A stretch of DNA of 64,000 nucleotides, from NCBI GenBank assembly GCA_026705025.1, contig JAPPBN010000046.1, forward strand, positions 62,001 to 126,000. Reading direction: 5' to 3'. Position numbers and translations under genes: made by a program. The first letter of the stretch is position 1; every line of letters starts with the position of its first letter. This document shows positions 53,823 through 62,413 of the stretch, in pieces. The notes beneath the pieces were generated by a model. It worked only from the letters and a program-made list of their open reading frames with translations. It was not told where the DNA came from and did not search any database. This DNA is from Bin125 sp026705025 (GTDB taxonomy: Bacteria; Chloroflexota; Dehalococcoidia; Bin125).

Positions 53823-55415
53823 ATGGTCGACAGCGTACTCACCGGGGCCGACGTCAAGCGCATGATCCAGGGCGCCGCCGGCTGGGTCGCCTTGCATCGT
53901 GAAGCGCTGAATCTGATCAACGTCTATCCCGTGCCCGATGGTGACACCGGCGCCAACCTCGGCCGCACCCTGGCCGCGGCCAGCGAGGCGATGGCAGATG
54001 TCGCCGCCGACGCCTCGGCCCGCGAGATCGCGACGAGCGCCGCCTCTGCGGCCCTGCTCGGCGGTCGAGGCAGCTCAGGAGTCATCGGGGCCCAATGGCT
54101 GCGTGGATTTGCCGCCGGACTCTCGGAGGACGGCGACGCGTCGCTCACCGCGGCATTTGCCAGCGCCGCGGAGGCGGCACGCAACGCCGTGACGGAACCC
54201 CGCGGCGGCACCATGATTTCCGTCGCCGCCGATACCGCCACCGCTGTGCAAGACGCCGATACCGATCTGCTCGCGCAGTTGCAGCGCGCCGTCGAGGCGG
54301 CCTATGAGTCGGTCGAGCACACGCCCGAGCAGAACCCAGTGCTCAAGGACGCCGGCGTCGTCGACGCCGGCGCGCGCGGCCTCGAGTTCATGCTGCGCGG
54401 CATGGCCGGCGCCCTCGCCGGCGAGCCCATTCCCGACGTACCCGCCGAGCTGGGCGCCATCGACCCCGGCTGGCTGGCGCGCCGCCTCGACGACGGAGGC
54501 GAGTTCGACGGATTCTGCACCGAACTCGTCGTCGCCAATGTCCAGGACATCGACGGACTGCGCGAGGTGCTGTCCGGAGATGATGAGACCGTCATGCTCG
54601 CGCCCGACGGCGAGGACCTGCGAATCCACCTGCACACCACCGAGCCCGCCGACGCCTACGCCGCCGCGGACGAGGCCGGCCGGATTCGCGTCTTCCGCGC
54701 CGTCGACATGCGCATGCAGGCTGCTCGGACCCACGAGTCAGAGTCCGACGCCGCAGTCGTTGCTGTCGTCCAGGGCAGCGGCTTTGTCCGCGTCTTCACC
54801 GAGCTTGGCGCAGCGGCGATCGTCTCCGGCGGCGCCGCCGACAATCCCTCGGTCGAGATGCTGTTCTCGGCCGCCGAGTCGGTCAAGGGCGAGGACGTGA
54901 TCATCCTGCCCAACAATCACAACGTCACCCCCGCCGCCGAGCGCGCCGGTGAACTGGCCGCTGAGGCCGACGAACCGCAGCGCGTCCACGTGATTCACAA
55001 CGACAGCCAGGCCGAAGGTGTGGCCGCCCTCGCCGCCGTAATCGGCGGAGTGCCGGCCGAGGATGTCGTCGCCGAGATGCAGGATGCGCTACAGGCGGTC
55101 CGCATCGGACGCGTCACCCACGCCGCCAGAACGCTTGAAGGCGATGTCCCGATTACCGAAGGTCAGCCCTTCGCGATGCTCGACGGTGAGATCGCCGGCG
55201 CCGGCGAGTCAATCGACGAAGTCGCGCTGTCCCTGGCATCGCAAATGGCAGACTCCCTCAGCGGCGCGTCGCTATTCACGGCCTACGTCGGCGAGGACGT
55301 CAGCGAGGAGCGGGCCGACGCGCTGGCCGAAGCGATTGAAGAATCAACGGGTCTGGAAGTCGACCTGATTGAAGGCGGACAGCCTCACTACCCGTGGCTG
55401 CTCGCGCTCGAGTAA
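53823..55415 (+). CDS. DAK2-domain fatty acid kinase (FakA/YloV-like)
   Basis: I use ATG 53823, preceded by GGGAGG, giving 530 residues; longer frames upstream overlap the rpmB promoter. The N-terminal DAK2 domain has INVYPVPDGDTGANLGRTLA with metal-binding Asp residues and LLGGRGSSGVIGAQWLRG. The middle and C-terminal parts match the YloV/FakA region (DAGARGLEFMLRGMAG, FCTELVV, DGEDLRIHLHT, ILPNNHNVTPAAE). FakA phosphorylates fatty acids bound to a FakB (DegV) protein, and a degV gene follows directly, so the pair probably imports exogenous fatty acids. Confidence 0.9.
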   Translation: MVDSVLTGADVKRMIQGAAGWVALHREALNLINVYPVPDGDTGANLGRTLAAASEAMADVAADASAREIATSAASAALLGGRGSSGVIGAQWLRGFAAGLSEDGDASLTAAFASAAEAARNAVTEPRGGTMISVAADTATAVQDADTDLLAQLQRAVEAAYESVEHTPEQNPVLKDAGVVDAGARGLEFMLRGMAGALAGEPIPDVPAELGAIDPGWLARRLDDGGEFDGFCTELVVANVQDIDGLREVLSGDDETVMLAPDGEDLRIHLHTTEPADAYAAADEAGRIRVFRAVDMRMQAARTHESESDAAVVAVVQGSGFVRVFTELGAAAIVSGGAADNPSVEMLFSAAESVKGEDVIILPNNHNVTPAAERAGELAAEADEPQRVHVIHNDSQAEGVAALAAVIGGVPAEDVVAEMQDALQAVRIGRVTHAARTLEGDVPITEGQPFAMLDGEIAGAGESIDEVALSLASQMADSLSGASLFTAYVGEDVSEERADALAEAIEESTGLEVDLIEGGQPHYPWLLALE

Positions 55416-55425
55416 TCCACTCGTT

Positions 55426-55458
55426 CCCTCTCCCTCTGGGAGAGGGTTAGGGTGAGGG
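55426..55458. repeat. CCCTCTCCC/GGGAGAGGG interspersed hairpin element
   Basis: CCCTCTCCC (55426-55434), a TCT loop and GGGAGAGGG (55438-55446) form a perfect 9-bp hairpin, followed by TTAG and GGTGAGGG. This sequence type recurs between genes in many high-GC bacteria. It lies between fakA-like and degV and may tune their mRNA or end transcription weakly. Confidence 0.8.
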
Positions 55459-55484
55459 CAACCACTGATAGTCTGGTAGAACAT

Positions 55485-56333
55485 ATGTCCATCGCAATCG
55501 TCACCGACTCCGCCTCCGACCTGGAACAGGGCGAGATCGAAGGCATCACCGTCGTCCCGCTGCATCTGCACTTCGGCGATGAAGTCTTCGAAGACGGCGT
55601 CACCCTGACCAAGCCCGACTTCTGGCAACGGCTCAATCGCGTCGTCGAGGAGGGCGGTGTACTGCCCACGACCTCGCAGCCCGCTCCGGGAGCATTCCGC
55701 GATGCCTACCAGCAGCTGATCGACGATGGCGCGGACGGCGTCATCTCGGTCCACATCAGCGGCAAGCTCTCCGGCACCCTCAACTCGGCCCGCCAGGGAG
55801 CGTCGCTCCTCGATAATGCGCCGCCCTTCGAGTTCGTTGACACCGAGACCGCTTCGATGTCGGTTGCCTGGGCCGCGCAGGCCGCGCTCGACGCCGACCG
55901 CGAGGGCGCGAGCATTGAGCGGGCCGCCGACGCAGCGCGTGAGAGCGCTGCCCGCTCGCGTGCGGTGCTGTTCGTCGAAACGCTTGACTACCTCCAGCGC
56001 GGCGGACGCATCGGCCGCGCCCGTCACCTCGCCGGTCGTTTGCTGCGCATGCGCCCACTGCTGGAGGTGATCGACGGTGAGATCGTCGACATCGAGAAGC
56101 CGCGCACACGCAAGAAGGCGCTCGATCGGCTCTACGCGCAGATCATGGCGCAGGGAACGCCGGAACGCGTCGCGATCATGCACGGAGGCGTAGAGTCTGA
56201 CGCTCGCGATCTCGCCAATCGCGTCTCGGAAGCCTGCGACGGCATGACCGTGCCCGTCGTCCTCTCCTCGCCCGTGATCGGTGCTCACGTCGGGCCTGGA
56301 ACGGTTGGAGCCTCGGTCCTGAGACGGGCCTGA
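55485..56333 (+). CDS. DegV family fatty-acid-binding protein (FakB-like)
   Basis: ATG 55485 gives 282 residues starting MSIAIVTDSASDL, the standard DegV opening. TTSQPAPGAFRDAYQQL, ISGKLSGTLNSARQGA and RGGRIGRAR are further conserved segments; the TSQP Ser and the C-terminal HVGPG bind the fatty-acid carboxylate in FakB structures. It presents fatty acids to the FakA kinase encoded just upstream. Its stop codon overlaps the recG start by one base (TGATG). Confidence 0.92.
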   Translation: MSIAIVTDSASDLEQGEIEGITVVPLHLHFGDEVFEDGVTLTKPDFWQRLNRVVEEGGVLPTTSQPAPGAFRDAYQQLIDDGADGVISVHISGKLSGTLNSARQGASLLDNAPPFEFVDTETASMSVAWAAQAALDADREGASIERAADAARESAARSRAVLFVETLDYLQRGGRIGRARHLAGRLLRMRPLLEVIDGEIVDIEKPRTRKKALDRLYAQIMAQGTPERVAIMHGGVESDARDLANRVSEACDGMTVPVVLSSPVIGAHVGPGTVGASVLRRA

Positions 56334-58888
56334 TGACCAACCAGCGCCGGCCCACGCAGACGCTCCAGTCGATGCTGGCGTTGGAGGAGAAACTCGGCTA
56401 CGAGGATCGCGCCGTCGCCGGCGGACTCGACCGGTTCCTGCGCCACGTCCTCAAGGACGGCGAGCAGGCGCAGTTCTTCAAACAGATCGTCGCAGCCCTA
56501 CCGCAGGATGGCTACGCCTCGCTCACCCCCAACGAGCGCAAGCGCTGGGCCGCGGATGTGGGCGCCGCCCTGCGCCCGGGCGCCGCCCCGGGCAGCTTCA
56601 ACCGCTCGGACAAGTCCAGAACCGCCAGGACAAACGCGCAGCTGGCGAATAACGACCAGGAACAATCCACACGAAATCTGGACAAATCTGGACAAATCCG
56701 GACAACGAAACGCACGAAGTCCAGCCGTAGACGGCCTCCGGCCACATTCGACGACGAAAATCCCCTCGCCCGCGACGTCTCCGTCCTCGGCCGCATTCCG
56801 CCAATCTCGCGCAGGGCGATGACCTCGATTGGACTGCAGACCGTCTACGACCTGCTCTGGCATTTGCCTCGCCGCTACGAGGATTGGCGCAACGTACGCA
56901 CGATCTCGGAGGCGCTTGAGGGGATTGAACTGACCATCGTCGCCGAGATCGCCAGCATTGGCGTCAAGTACCTGCGCGGCGGACGCACAGCGACCGAGGC
57001 TGTCGTGCGCGACGGCACGGGCAGCCTCCGCATCTGGTGGTGGCAGCAGCCCTACCTGGCGCGCACGCTCAAGGAGGGAATGCGAGTCGGGCTCTCCGGC
57101 AAAGTCGAGATCCAGGGACGCAGATTGCGCATGGTCTCGCCCGAATGGGAGCGGCTCGACGATCCCGACGACGACACCGTCCACGTGGGACGGCTGTCGC
57201 CCGTGTACCCCCGGACCAAGGGCCTGCCCAACCGGACCATCCGCCGCCTGGCTCACGCCGCCGTCCGCGACTATCTGCCCTTGTTGGCCGAGTCATTGCC
57301 CCCGCAGATCATCGCCGAACAGGGCTATCAGTCCGAGGCTGACGCCCTGGCCACCATTCACTTTCCCGACCGCCTCGAAGACGTCGATCTCGCCAAAGAG
57401 CGCATCGCGTTCCAGGAACTGCTGTCAATCCAACTCGCTGTGCTCTCGCGCAAGCGCGAGGCCCGCCTCCGGGCCGACGCGCCGCCAATCCCGATGCCGG
57501 GCGACTTCCTCGACAAGTTCATCGGCGCCCTGCCGTTTGAACTGACGGTCGCGCAGCAGCGCGTGTTGACCGAGATTCGCAACGACATGTTCCGCCGCGA
57601 ACCGATGGCGCGGCTGCTGCAGGGCGACGTCGGTTCCGGCAAGACCGTCGTCGCCGCGGCGGCGATGCTTGCAGCCGTGCGAGCCGGTCACCAGACGGTG
57701 CTCATGGCCCCGACCGAGGTGCTCGCGTCACAGCACTACGAGACGTTCCAACGCCTATTCGCAGGCGACGAGTACGTTGGCGGAGAACAGCTGTGGTACA
57801 ACTTCAGCCTCGCCCCTGCCCTCGGCCGTCCGGTACGGATGGCGCTGCTAACCGGCAGCGTTCGCGCGGCGCGGAAGCGCCAGATTCACCAGGAAATGGC
57901 ATCAGGCATGCTCGACCTCGTGGTCGGTACGCACGCGCTGATCCAGGAGAGCGCCAACTTCAGCGACCTCGGCCTGGCCGTCGTTGACGAGCAGCACCGC
58001 TTCGGCGTGCTCCAGCGGGACGCACTGCGCAGCAAGGGACGCAGCCTGCACCTGCTGGTCATGACTGCCACCCCGATCCCGCGCACCCTCGCGCTGACGG
58101 TCTACGGCGAGTTGGACAACTCGGTGATCGACGAACTGCCGCCGGGCAGACAGCGGGTACGGACCCAGGTCGTCGAACCGTCACAGCGTGAGGAGATTGT
58201 TTACCAGCGCATCAGGGAAGAAGCCGCTCAGGGCCGGCAAGCGTTCGTCATCTGTCCCTTGATTGAAGAGTCCGACAAGCTCGAGGTTGAGGCCGCGACC
58301 GAGCAGTACGAGTTCCTGCGCAGCGGCCCGCTGCGCGAACTGGCCTCCCGGATTCGCCTGTTGCACGGGCGCATGTCCGCCGAGGAGAAACGATCGGTCA
58401 TGGCCGACCTCGCCCGAGGCGACGCCGATGTGTTGGTTTCCACGATCGTCGTCGAAGTCGGCGTTGACTTGCCCCGGGCGACCGTGATGGCGATCGAGGG
58501 CGCCGAGCGGTTCGGCCTGGCCCAGCTGCATCAGTTGCGCGGTCGCGTCGGCCGCAGCGATCTGCCTTCGGTCTGTTACCTGATCTCGGAGACGGACATC
58601 GAGCAGAGCCAGCGCCGGTTGGACCTCATGGTCCAGACCTCGAATGGATTCGACTTGGCCGAGGCCGACCTCGAAATGCGCGGTCCGGGCGAATACTTCG
58701 GCACTCGCCAGTCGGGCCTGCCCGAGCTACGGGTAGCAAAACTGACCGACCACCAAACATTGAACCTCGCCCGCAACTGGGCCAACCGCATCCTTGACGA
58801 CGACCCCCACCTCCGAGCCCCCGAACACCGTCTCCTCCGCGCCCGAGCCGAGACCCTGAATGTGTCAGGGGCGACGGCCGTGCATTAG
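56333..58888 (+). CDS. recG: ATP-dependent DNA helicase RecG
   Basis: The 851-residue protein is about 150 residues longer than E. coli RecG, through an N-terminal helical extension (residues 1-70) and a low-complexity basic linker (about 80-145). The wedge domain follows (IPPISRRAMTSIGLQTVYDLLWHLPRRYED ... VSPEWERLDDPD). Helicase motifs are LLQGDVGSGKTVVAA (Walker A), DEQHRFG (DEQH box), MTATPIPRTLALT, STIVVEVGVDLPRAT and QLHQLRGRVGRS. RecG remodels stalled replication forks. Extended N-termini are known in Chloroflexota RecG. The linker holds a decamer repeat found elsewhere in this window. Confidence 0.96.
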   Translation: MTNQRRPTQTLQSMLALEEKLGYEDRAVAGGLDRFLRHVLKDGEQAQFFKQIVAALPQDGYASLTPNERKRWAADVGAALRPGAAPGSFNRSDKSRTARTNAQLANNDQEQSTRNLDKSGQIRTTKRTKSSRRRPPATFDDENPLARDVSVLGRIPPISRRAMTSIGLQTVYDLLWHLPRRYEDWRNVRTISEALEGIELTIVAEIASIGVKYLRGGRTATEAVVRDGTGSLRIWWWQQPYLARTLKEGMRVGLSGKVEIQGRRLRMVSPEWERLDDPDDDTVHVGRLSPVYPRTKGLPNRTIRRLAHAAVRDYLPLLAESLPPQIIAEQGYQSEADALATIHFPDRLEDVDLAKERIAFQELLSIQLAVLSRKREARLRADAPPIPMPGDFLDKFIGALPFELTVAQQRVLTEIRNDMFRREPMARLLQGDVGSGKTVVAAAAMLAAVRAGHQTVLMAPTEVLASQHYETFQRLFAGDEYVGGEQLWYNFSLAPALGRPVRMALLTGSVRAARKRQIHQEMASGMLDLVVGTHALIQESANFSDLGLAVVDEQHRFGVLQRDALRSKGRSLHLLVMTATPIPRTLALTVYGELDNSVIDELPPGRQRVRTQVVEPSQREEIVYQRIREEAAQGRQAFVICPLIEESDKLEVEAATEQYEFLRSGPLRELASRIRLLHGRMSAEEKRSVMADLARGDADVLVSTIVVEVGVDLPRATVMAIEGAERFGLAQLHQLRGRVGRSDLPSVCYLISETDIEQSQRRLDLMVQTSNGFDLAEADLEMRGPGEYFGTRQSGLPELRVAKLTDHQTLNLARNWANRILDDDPHLRAPEHRLLRARAETLNVSGATAVH
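56674..56703 (+). repeat. AAATCTGGAC decamer repeat inside recG
   Basis: Three head-to-tail copies (AAATCTGGAC twice, AAATCCGGAC once) lie in the recG linker and encode part of RNLDKSGQIRTTK. The reverse complement, GTCCAGATTT, is the unit of the array at 22729-22829. Diverged copies may reach back to about 56606 (CGGACAAGTCCAGA). Confidence 0.85.
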
Positions 58889-58925
58889 CGCGATTCGATG
58901 CAGGACGCAGTCACCGCAGTTTCCT

Positions 58926-59062
58926 CCGTCATACCCGCGCTTGTCGCGGGTATCTCGCATTGGTCCGTAGCGCGATGACATCCGAACGGCCCCACGGAAC
59001 GGTAGGAGTTCCGTGAATGGCGAGGCTATGCAGAGTCAAGCGAGATTCCCGCGACAAGCGCG
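58926..59062. repeat. REPIN-like element: two inverted REP hairpins
   Basis: The 33-nt arm 58926-58958 and the arm 59030-59062 are inverted copies differing at two positions. Each arm is itself a hairpin: ATACCCGCG-CTTGT-CGCGGGTAT on the left, ATTCCCGCG-ACAAG-CGCGGGAAT on the right. The two differences are a matched pair, so base pairing is kept within each arm. About 70 bp of unique sequence lies between. The element occupies much of the 315-bp gap between recG and argS. This layout resembles REPINs mobilised by RAYT transposases; none is seen in this window. Confidence 0.82.
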
Positions 59063-59110
59063 GGAATGACGGGATCCGCCTTTGGGCTGCGTGTGAATCA
59101 GCCCACGGTA

Positions 59111-59131
59111 GTCGAGTGTGTCGCACTCGAC
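59111..59131. promoter_or_regulatory. Hairpin in the argS leader
   Basis: GTCGAGTG and CACTCGAC form a perfect 8-bp stem around TGTCG, 72 bp before the argS start codon. There is no following T-tract, so it is more likely an operator or leader structure than an intrinsic terminator. No T-box features were found near it. Confidence 0.4.
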
Positions 59132-59203
59132 CCGCGATATCCTAATCCTTTGGCCCGCGCCCGACTACAGTGTGAGTCTGGCGAATGAAAGTGTGATTTC
59201 GAC

Positions 59204-60886
59204 ATGGCGCGCGCGACGCGGGATCTGGTCGGTGAACTGGTCCGCAATGCCCTGGAACTGGCGCAGGCCGACGGCGCGTTGCCGCCGATTCCACCGATCG
59301 AGCTGCGAATAGAACGGCCCAAGGAGCGCGAACACGGCGATTATTCCTGCAACGTCGCCTTGAGGCTGGCCAGCGCCGTGCGGATGCCGCCGATGGACGT
59401 CGCCGCGGCGATCGCGCAGCGCATCATGCGCACCGAGCCAATCGCCGATGTCGATGTCGCCCGGCCGGGATTCATCAATGTCACGCTCGATGCCGAGTGG
59501 CAACGCAATCTGTTGCTCACCGTGATCGACGCTGGAGACCAATGGGGACGGGTCGATCAGGGCTCCGGACATCGCGTCCAGGTCGAGTTCGTCTCGGCCA
59601 ATCCGACCGGACCTCTGCAGGTCGGCAACGGACGCGGCGCGGTCCTCGGCGATGCCCTGGCCTCCGTCCTGGATGCAGCTGGATTCGAGGTCCAGCGCGA
59701 GTACTACGTCAACGACGCCGGCGCGCAGATCCGCCTCTTCGGCCGGACCCTGTTCGCCCGCTATCAGCAACAGTTCGGGCGCGAGGTCCCGCTGCCCGAG
59801 GGCGGGTACCAGGGCGCGTACATGATTGACGTAGCCAAACAGCTCAAAGACGAGGAAGGCGACCGCTGGCTGCAGAGCAGCGATGACCCGCCGCCAGAAC
59901 TCTCCGAGCGCGGGCTGCAACTGATGATCGAGCAGATTCGCGACGACCTGGCACTGCTGCGGGTCGAGTTCGACCATTGGCAGCGGGAATCCGCGCTCTA
60001 CGACGGCGCGAGCGGATCGTCGACCTATGACGTCGCGATGGATCGATTGCGCAGCGGCTCCTACGTGATTGAGAAGGAGGGCGCGGTCTGGTTCCGCTCG
60101 GAAGATCTGGGCGAGGACAAGGACAACGTCCTCATCCGCTCGTCCGGCGAGCCGACCTACTTCGCCTCGGATGTCGCCTACCACTACGACAAGTTCCTCA
60201 CCCGCGAGTTCGACACGGTCATCGATGTTTGGGGCGCCGACCACCAGGGCCACGTCGCGCGGACGAAGGCAGCGGTCTCCGCCGTCGGCGGCGACGGCGA
60301 AGCGCTGGAAGTGCTGCTCTACCAGCTCGTGCACTTGCGCCGCGGGGACGAGCGCGTTCGCATGTCCAAGCGGACCGGCGAGATCGTGACGTTGCGAGAG
60401 CTCGTGCAAGAGGTCGGCGCGGACGCCGCCCGGTTTTTCATGCTCCAGCGCTCGGCCGATGCCCAAATGGACTTCGACTTGGCCGCGGCGGCATCGGCCG
60501 ATCCTCGCCAGAATCCGGCCTCATACGTCAAGTACGCTCACGCGCGCTGCGCCAGCGTCTTGCGCAACGCAGCGGAAGCTGGCCTGGACCCGTCGTCGGA
60601 CCATCTGGAATTGCTGACTGAAGAGCAGGAATCCGTCCTGATCGGCGAAATCCTGCGGCTGCCGGAGCTGGTCGCCGACATGGCCGCGCGACGAGAGCCG
60701 CACCATCTGACCTACTACGCGCAGAGTCTGGCCCAGGCGTTCACGCAGTTCTACGACGCCCTCCGGATCGTCGTGCCGGACGAGCCCGATCGCTCTGGCG
60801 CACGATTGACCCTGACCCAGGCGTCGCAAGCGGCGTTGGCGGCAACGCTCCGTCTGATCGGCGTCGATGCGCCGGAAGAGATGTAA
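59204..60886 (+). CDS. argS: Arginine-tRNA ligase
   Basis: The 560-residue enzyme has the ArgRS N-terminal Add-1 domain (LELAQADGALPPIPPIELRIERPKEREHGDYSCNVAL), the catalytic core, and the C-terminal DALR anticodon domain (ASYVKYAHARCASVLRNA). The HIGH-like motif usually reads PTGPLHVGHxRGA; here it is NPTGPLQVGNGRGA, with Gln and Asn in place of both His. The second motif is VRMSKRTGEIVTL. An ATG start lies after the REPIN element. It is the only argS seen in this window, so the unusual motif is presumably functional. trpS follows 19 bp downstream. Confidence 0.95.
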   Translation: MARATRDLVGELVRNALELAQADGALPPIPPIELRIERPKEREHGDYSCNVALRLASAVRMPPMDVAAAIAQRIMRTEPIADVDVARPGFINVTLDAEWQRNLLLTVIDAGDQWGRVDQGSGHRVQVEFVSANPTGPLQVGNGRGAVLGDALASVLDAAGFEVQREYYVNDAGAQIRLFGRTLFARYQQQFGREVPLPEGGYQGAYMIDVAKQLKDEEGDRWLQSSDDPPPELSERGLQLMIEQIRDDLALLRVEFDHWQRESALYDGASGSSTYDVAMDRLRSGSYVIEKEGAVWFRSEDLGEDKDNVLIRSSGEPTYFASDVAYHYDKFLTREFDTVIDVWGADHQGHVARTKAAVSAVGGDGEALEVLLYQLVHLRRGDERVRMSKRTGEIVTLRELVQEVGADAARFFMLQRSADAQMDFDLAAAASADPRQNPASYVKYAHARCASVLRNAAEAGLDPSSDHLELLTEEQESVLIGEILRLPELVADMAARREPHHLTYYAQSLAQAFTQFYDALRIVVPDEPDRSGARLTLTQASQAALAATLRLIGVDAPEEM

Positions 60887-60905
60887 GTCTTCGGAGGATT
60901 TCAAC

Positions 60906-61907
60906 ATGCAGGATCGCGTGTTCGCGGGCATCCGCGCGACCGGCCGACAACACATCGGCAACTACCTGGGCGCGATCCAGAACTTCGTCGCGCTGCAGGA
61001 CAAATACGAGTGCGTCTACTCGATCGTCGATCTGCACTCGTTGACGACGCTGACCGAGACCGATCAGCTCCGAGACAACGTGCGCGAGACCGCAATTGAC
61101 CTGTTGGCCGCCGGCATTCGCCCGGAGGAAACGATCCTCTACGCACAGAGCCACGTGCCGGAGATCTCCGAGCTGCACCTGTTGCTCTCGATGGTCACGC
61201 CCATCGGTCGGCTGATGAACGTGCCCACGTTCAAGGAGAAGGCCAAGTCCCAGCCCGAGAATGTCAACTATGGTCTGGTCGGCTATCCCGTGTTGCAGAC
61301 CGCCGACATCGTGCTCTACCGGGCCAACAAGGTGCCGGTCGGCGAGGATCAGTTGCCGCACCTGGAGCTGGCCCGCGAAATCGTGCGCCGCTTCAACAAC
61401 ATCTTCGGCGACACCTTCCCCGAGCCGGAAGCCGAGCTGACCAGCGCGCCGATGGTGCTGGGGTTCGACAACCGCAAGATGTCCAAGTCCTACGGCAACG
61501 CCGTCGACATGGCCGCCACGCCCGAAGAGACCTTCCAGGCGATCCGCACCGCAATCACCGACCCGCAGCGAGTACGCCGCAACGACCCGGGCCGGCCCGA
61601 GGTCTGCAACGTGTACTCACTGCACGGCTTCTTCGGACCGGACAAGCAGCCGCAGATCGCGTCAGACTGCCGTAGCGCCGAGATCGGCTGCGTCGACTGC
61701 AAGAAGATGCTGACTGACTCAGTCAACGACTATTTTGCCCCGATCCGCGAGCGCCGGCAGGAACTGTCGACCGATCCGGGCGCTGTCGATGAAATCCTCA
61801 TTGATGGCGCCCGCCGAGCGCGCGTGATTGCGGCGGAGGTCCTGGCCGACGTCAAGGAGGCAATCGGACTGCCCGCGTCGCTGCCGGAAGTGGCGAACCT
61901 CCGGTAG
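60906..61907 (+). CDS. trpS: Tryptophan-tRNA ligase
   Basis: ATG 60906 follows GGAGG at the right spacing and gives 333 residues starting MQDRVFAGIRATGRQHIGNYLGAI, with the TGxxHIGN form of the HIGH motif. NRKMSKSYGN holds the KMSKS loop at residues 191-195. YPVLQTADIVLYRANKVPVGEDQ is the tryptophan-binding region. It charges tRNA-Trp. It is likely in one transcript with argS and its 3' end abuts the convergent nitroreductase homologue. Confidence 0.96.
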   Translation: MQDRVFAGIRATGRQHIGNYLGAIQNFVALQDKYECVYSIVDLHSLTTLTETDQLRDNVRETAIDLLAAGIRPEETILYAQSHVPEISELHLLLSMVTPIGRLMNVPTFKEKAKSQPENVNYGLVGYPVLQTADIVLYRANKVPVGEDQLPHLELAREIVRRFNNIFGDTFPEPEAELTSAPMVLGFDNRKMSKSYGNAVDMAATPEETFQAIRTAITDPQRVRRNDPGRPEVCNVYSLHGFFGPDKQPQIASDCRSAEIGCVDCKKMLTDSVNDYFAPIRERRQELSTDPGAVDEILIDGARRARVIAAEVLADVKEAIGLPASLPEVANLR

Positions 61908-62369
61908 TTACTTCCGCTCCAGCACCACGATCGGAATCTGTCGACCGGCGCCGCCTGCCCGGATTGCGTAATCGAGATACGGCGCGAAGTCCTTGGCCAT
62001 CAGACTGAACAGCTTGTCGCGCTCGGCGCCTTCGGCGGTGCGGGCGGTGGCCTCGAACTGCTCGGTGCCGACCATCAACTGGACGTCAGGGTTGGCGTCG
62101 ATATTGAGGTACCAGGCCGGATGACTTCGATGGCCGCCCTTGCTGGCCACGATCACGTAGGCGTCGTCGGCCTCGCCATAAATCAGCGGCAGAGTGCGCC
62201 ACTCGCCTGAGCGCCGGCCCCTGGCTGCCAGCAGCAGACAGGGAATCGGGCCGGAACCGTCGGGCCGGTCCCACATGTGGCCCTCTTCGCCGCCGGAGCC
62301 GAGATATTGCTCAGTGTGCTCGCGGATCCAGTCGGGGAGGTTGGGGTCGACGCTGAAGATGTCGGACAT
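61908..62369 (-). CDS. Deazaflavin (F420)-dependent nitroreductase family protein
   Basis: From ATG 62369, 153 residues; a GTG two codons upstream is an alternative. The split-barrel DDN-family motifs are present: LLLAARGRRSGEWRTLPLIYGEADDAYVIVASKGGHRSHPAWYLNIDANPDVQLMVG. Members bind F420 (some bind other flavins or fatty acids) and reduce nitro or quinone-like compounds. Together with the LLM oxidoreductase this points to F420 use in the host. The specific substrate is unknown. Confidence 0.9.
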   Translation of the reverse strand: MSDIFSVDPNLPDWIREHTEQYLGSGGEEGHMWDRPDGSGPIPCLLLAARGRRSGEWRTLPLIYGEADDAYVIVASKGGHRSHPAWYLNIDANPDVQLMVGTEQFEATARTAEGAERDKLFSLMAKDFAPYLDYAIRAGGAGRQIPIVVLERK

Positions 62370-62413
62370 GTTCACACTCGTTTCTTGATCTGGTGAGGCG
62401 CTCTCGACCGAGT

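Noticed and set aside
53823..56333. Dihydroxyacetone kinase for the DAK2-domain gene
   Set aside because: The length, the C-terminal region and the neighbouring degV gene fit FakA/YloV rather than DhaL.
58889..59203. T-box riboswitch before argS
   Set aside because: The gap lacks the T-box consensus and a specifier loop; its structure is explained by the REPIN and a short hairpin.
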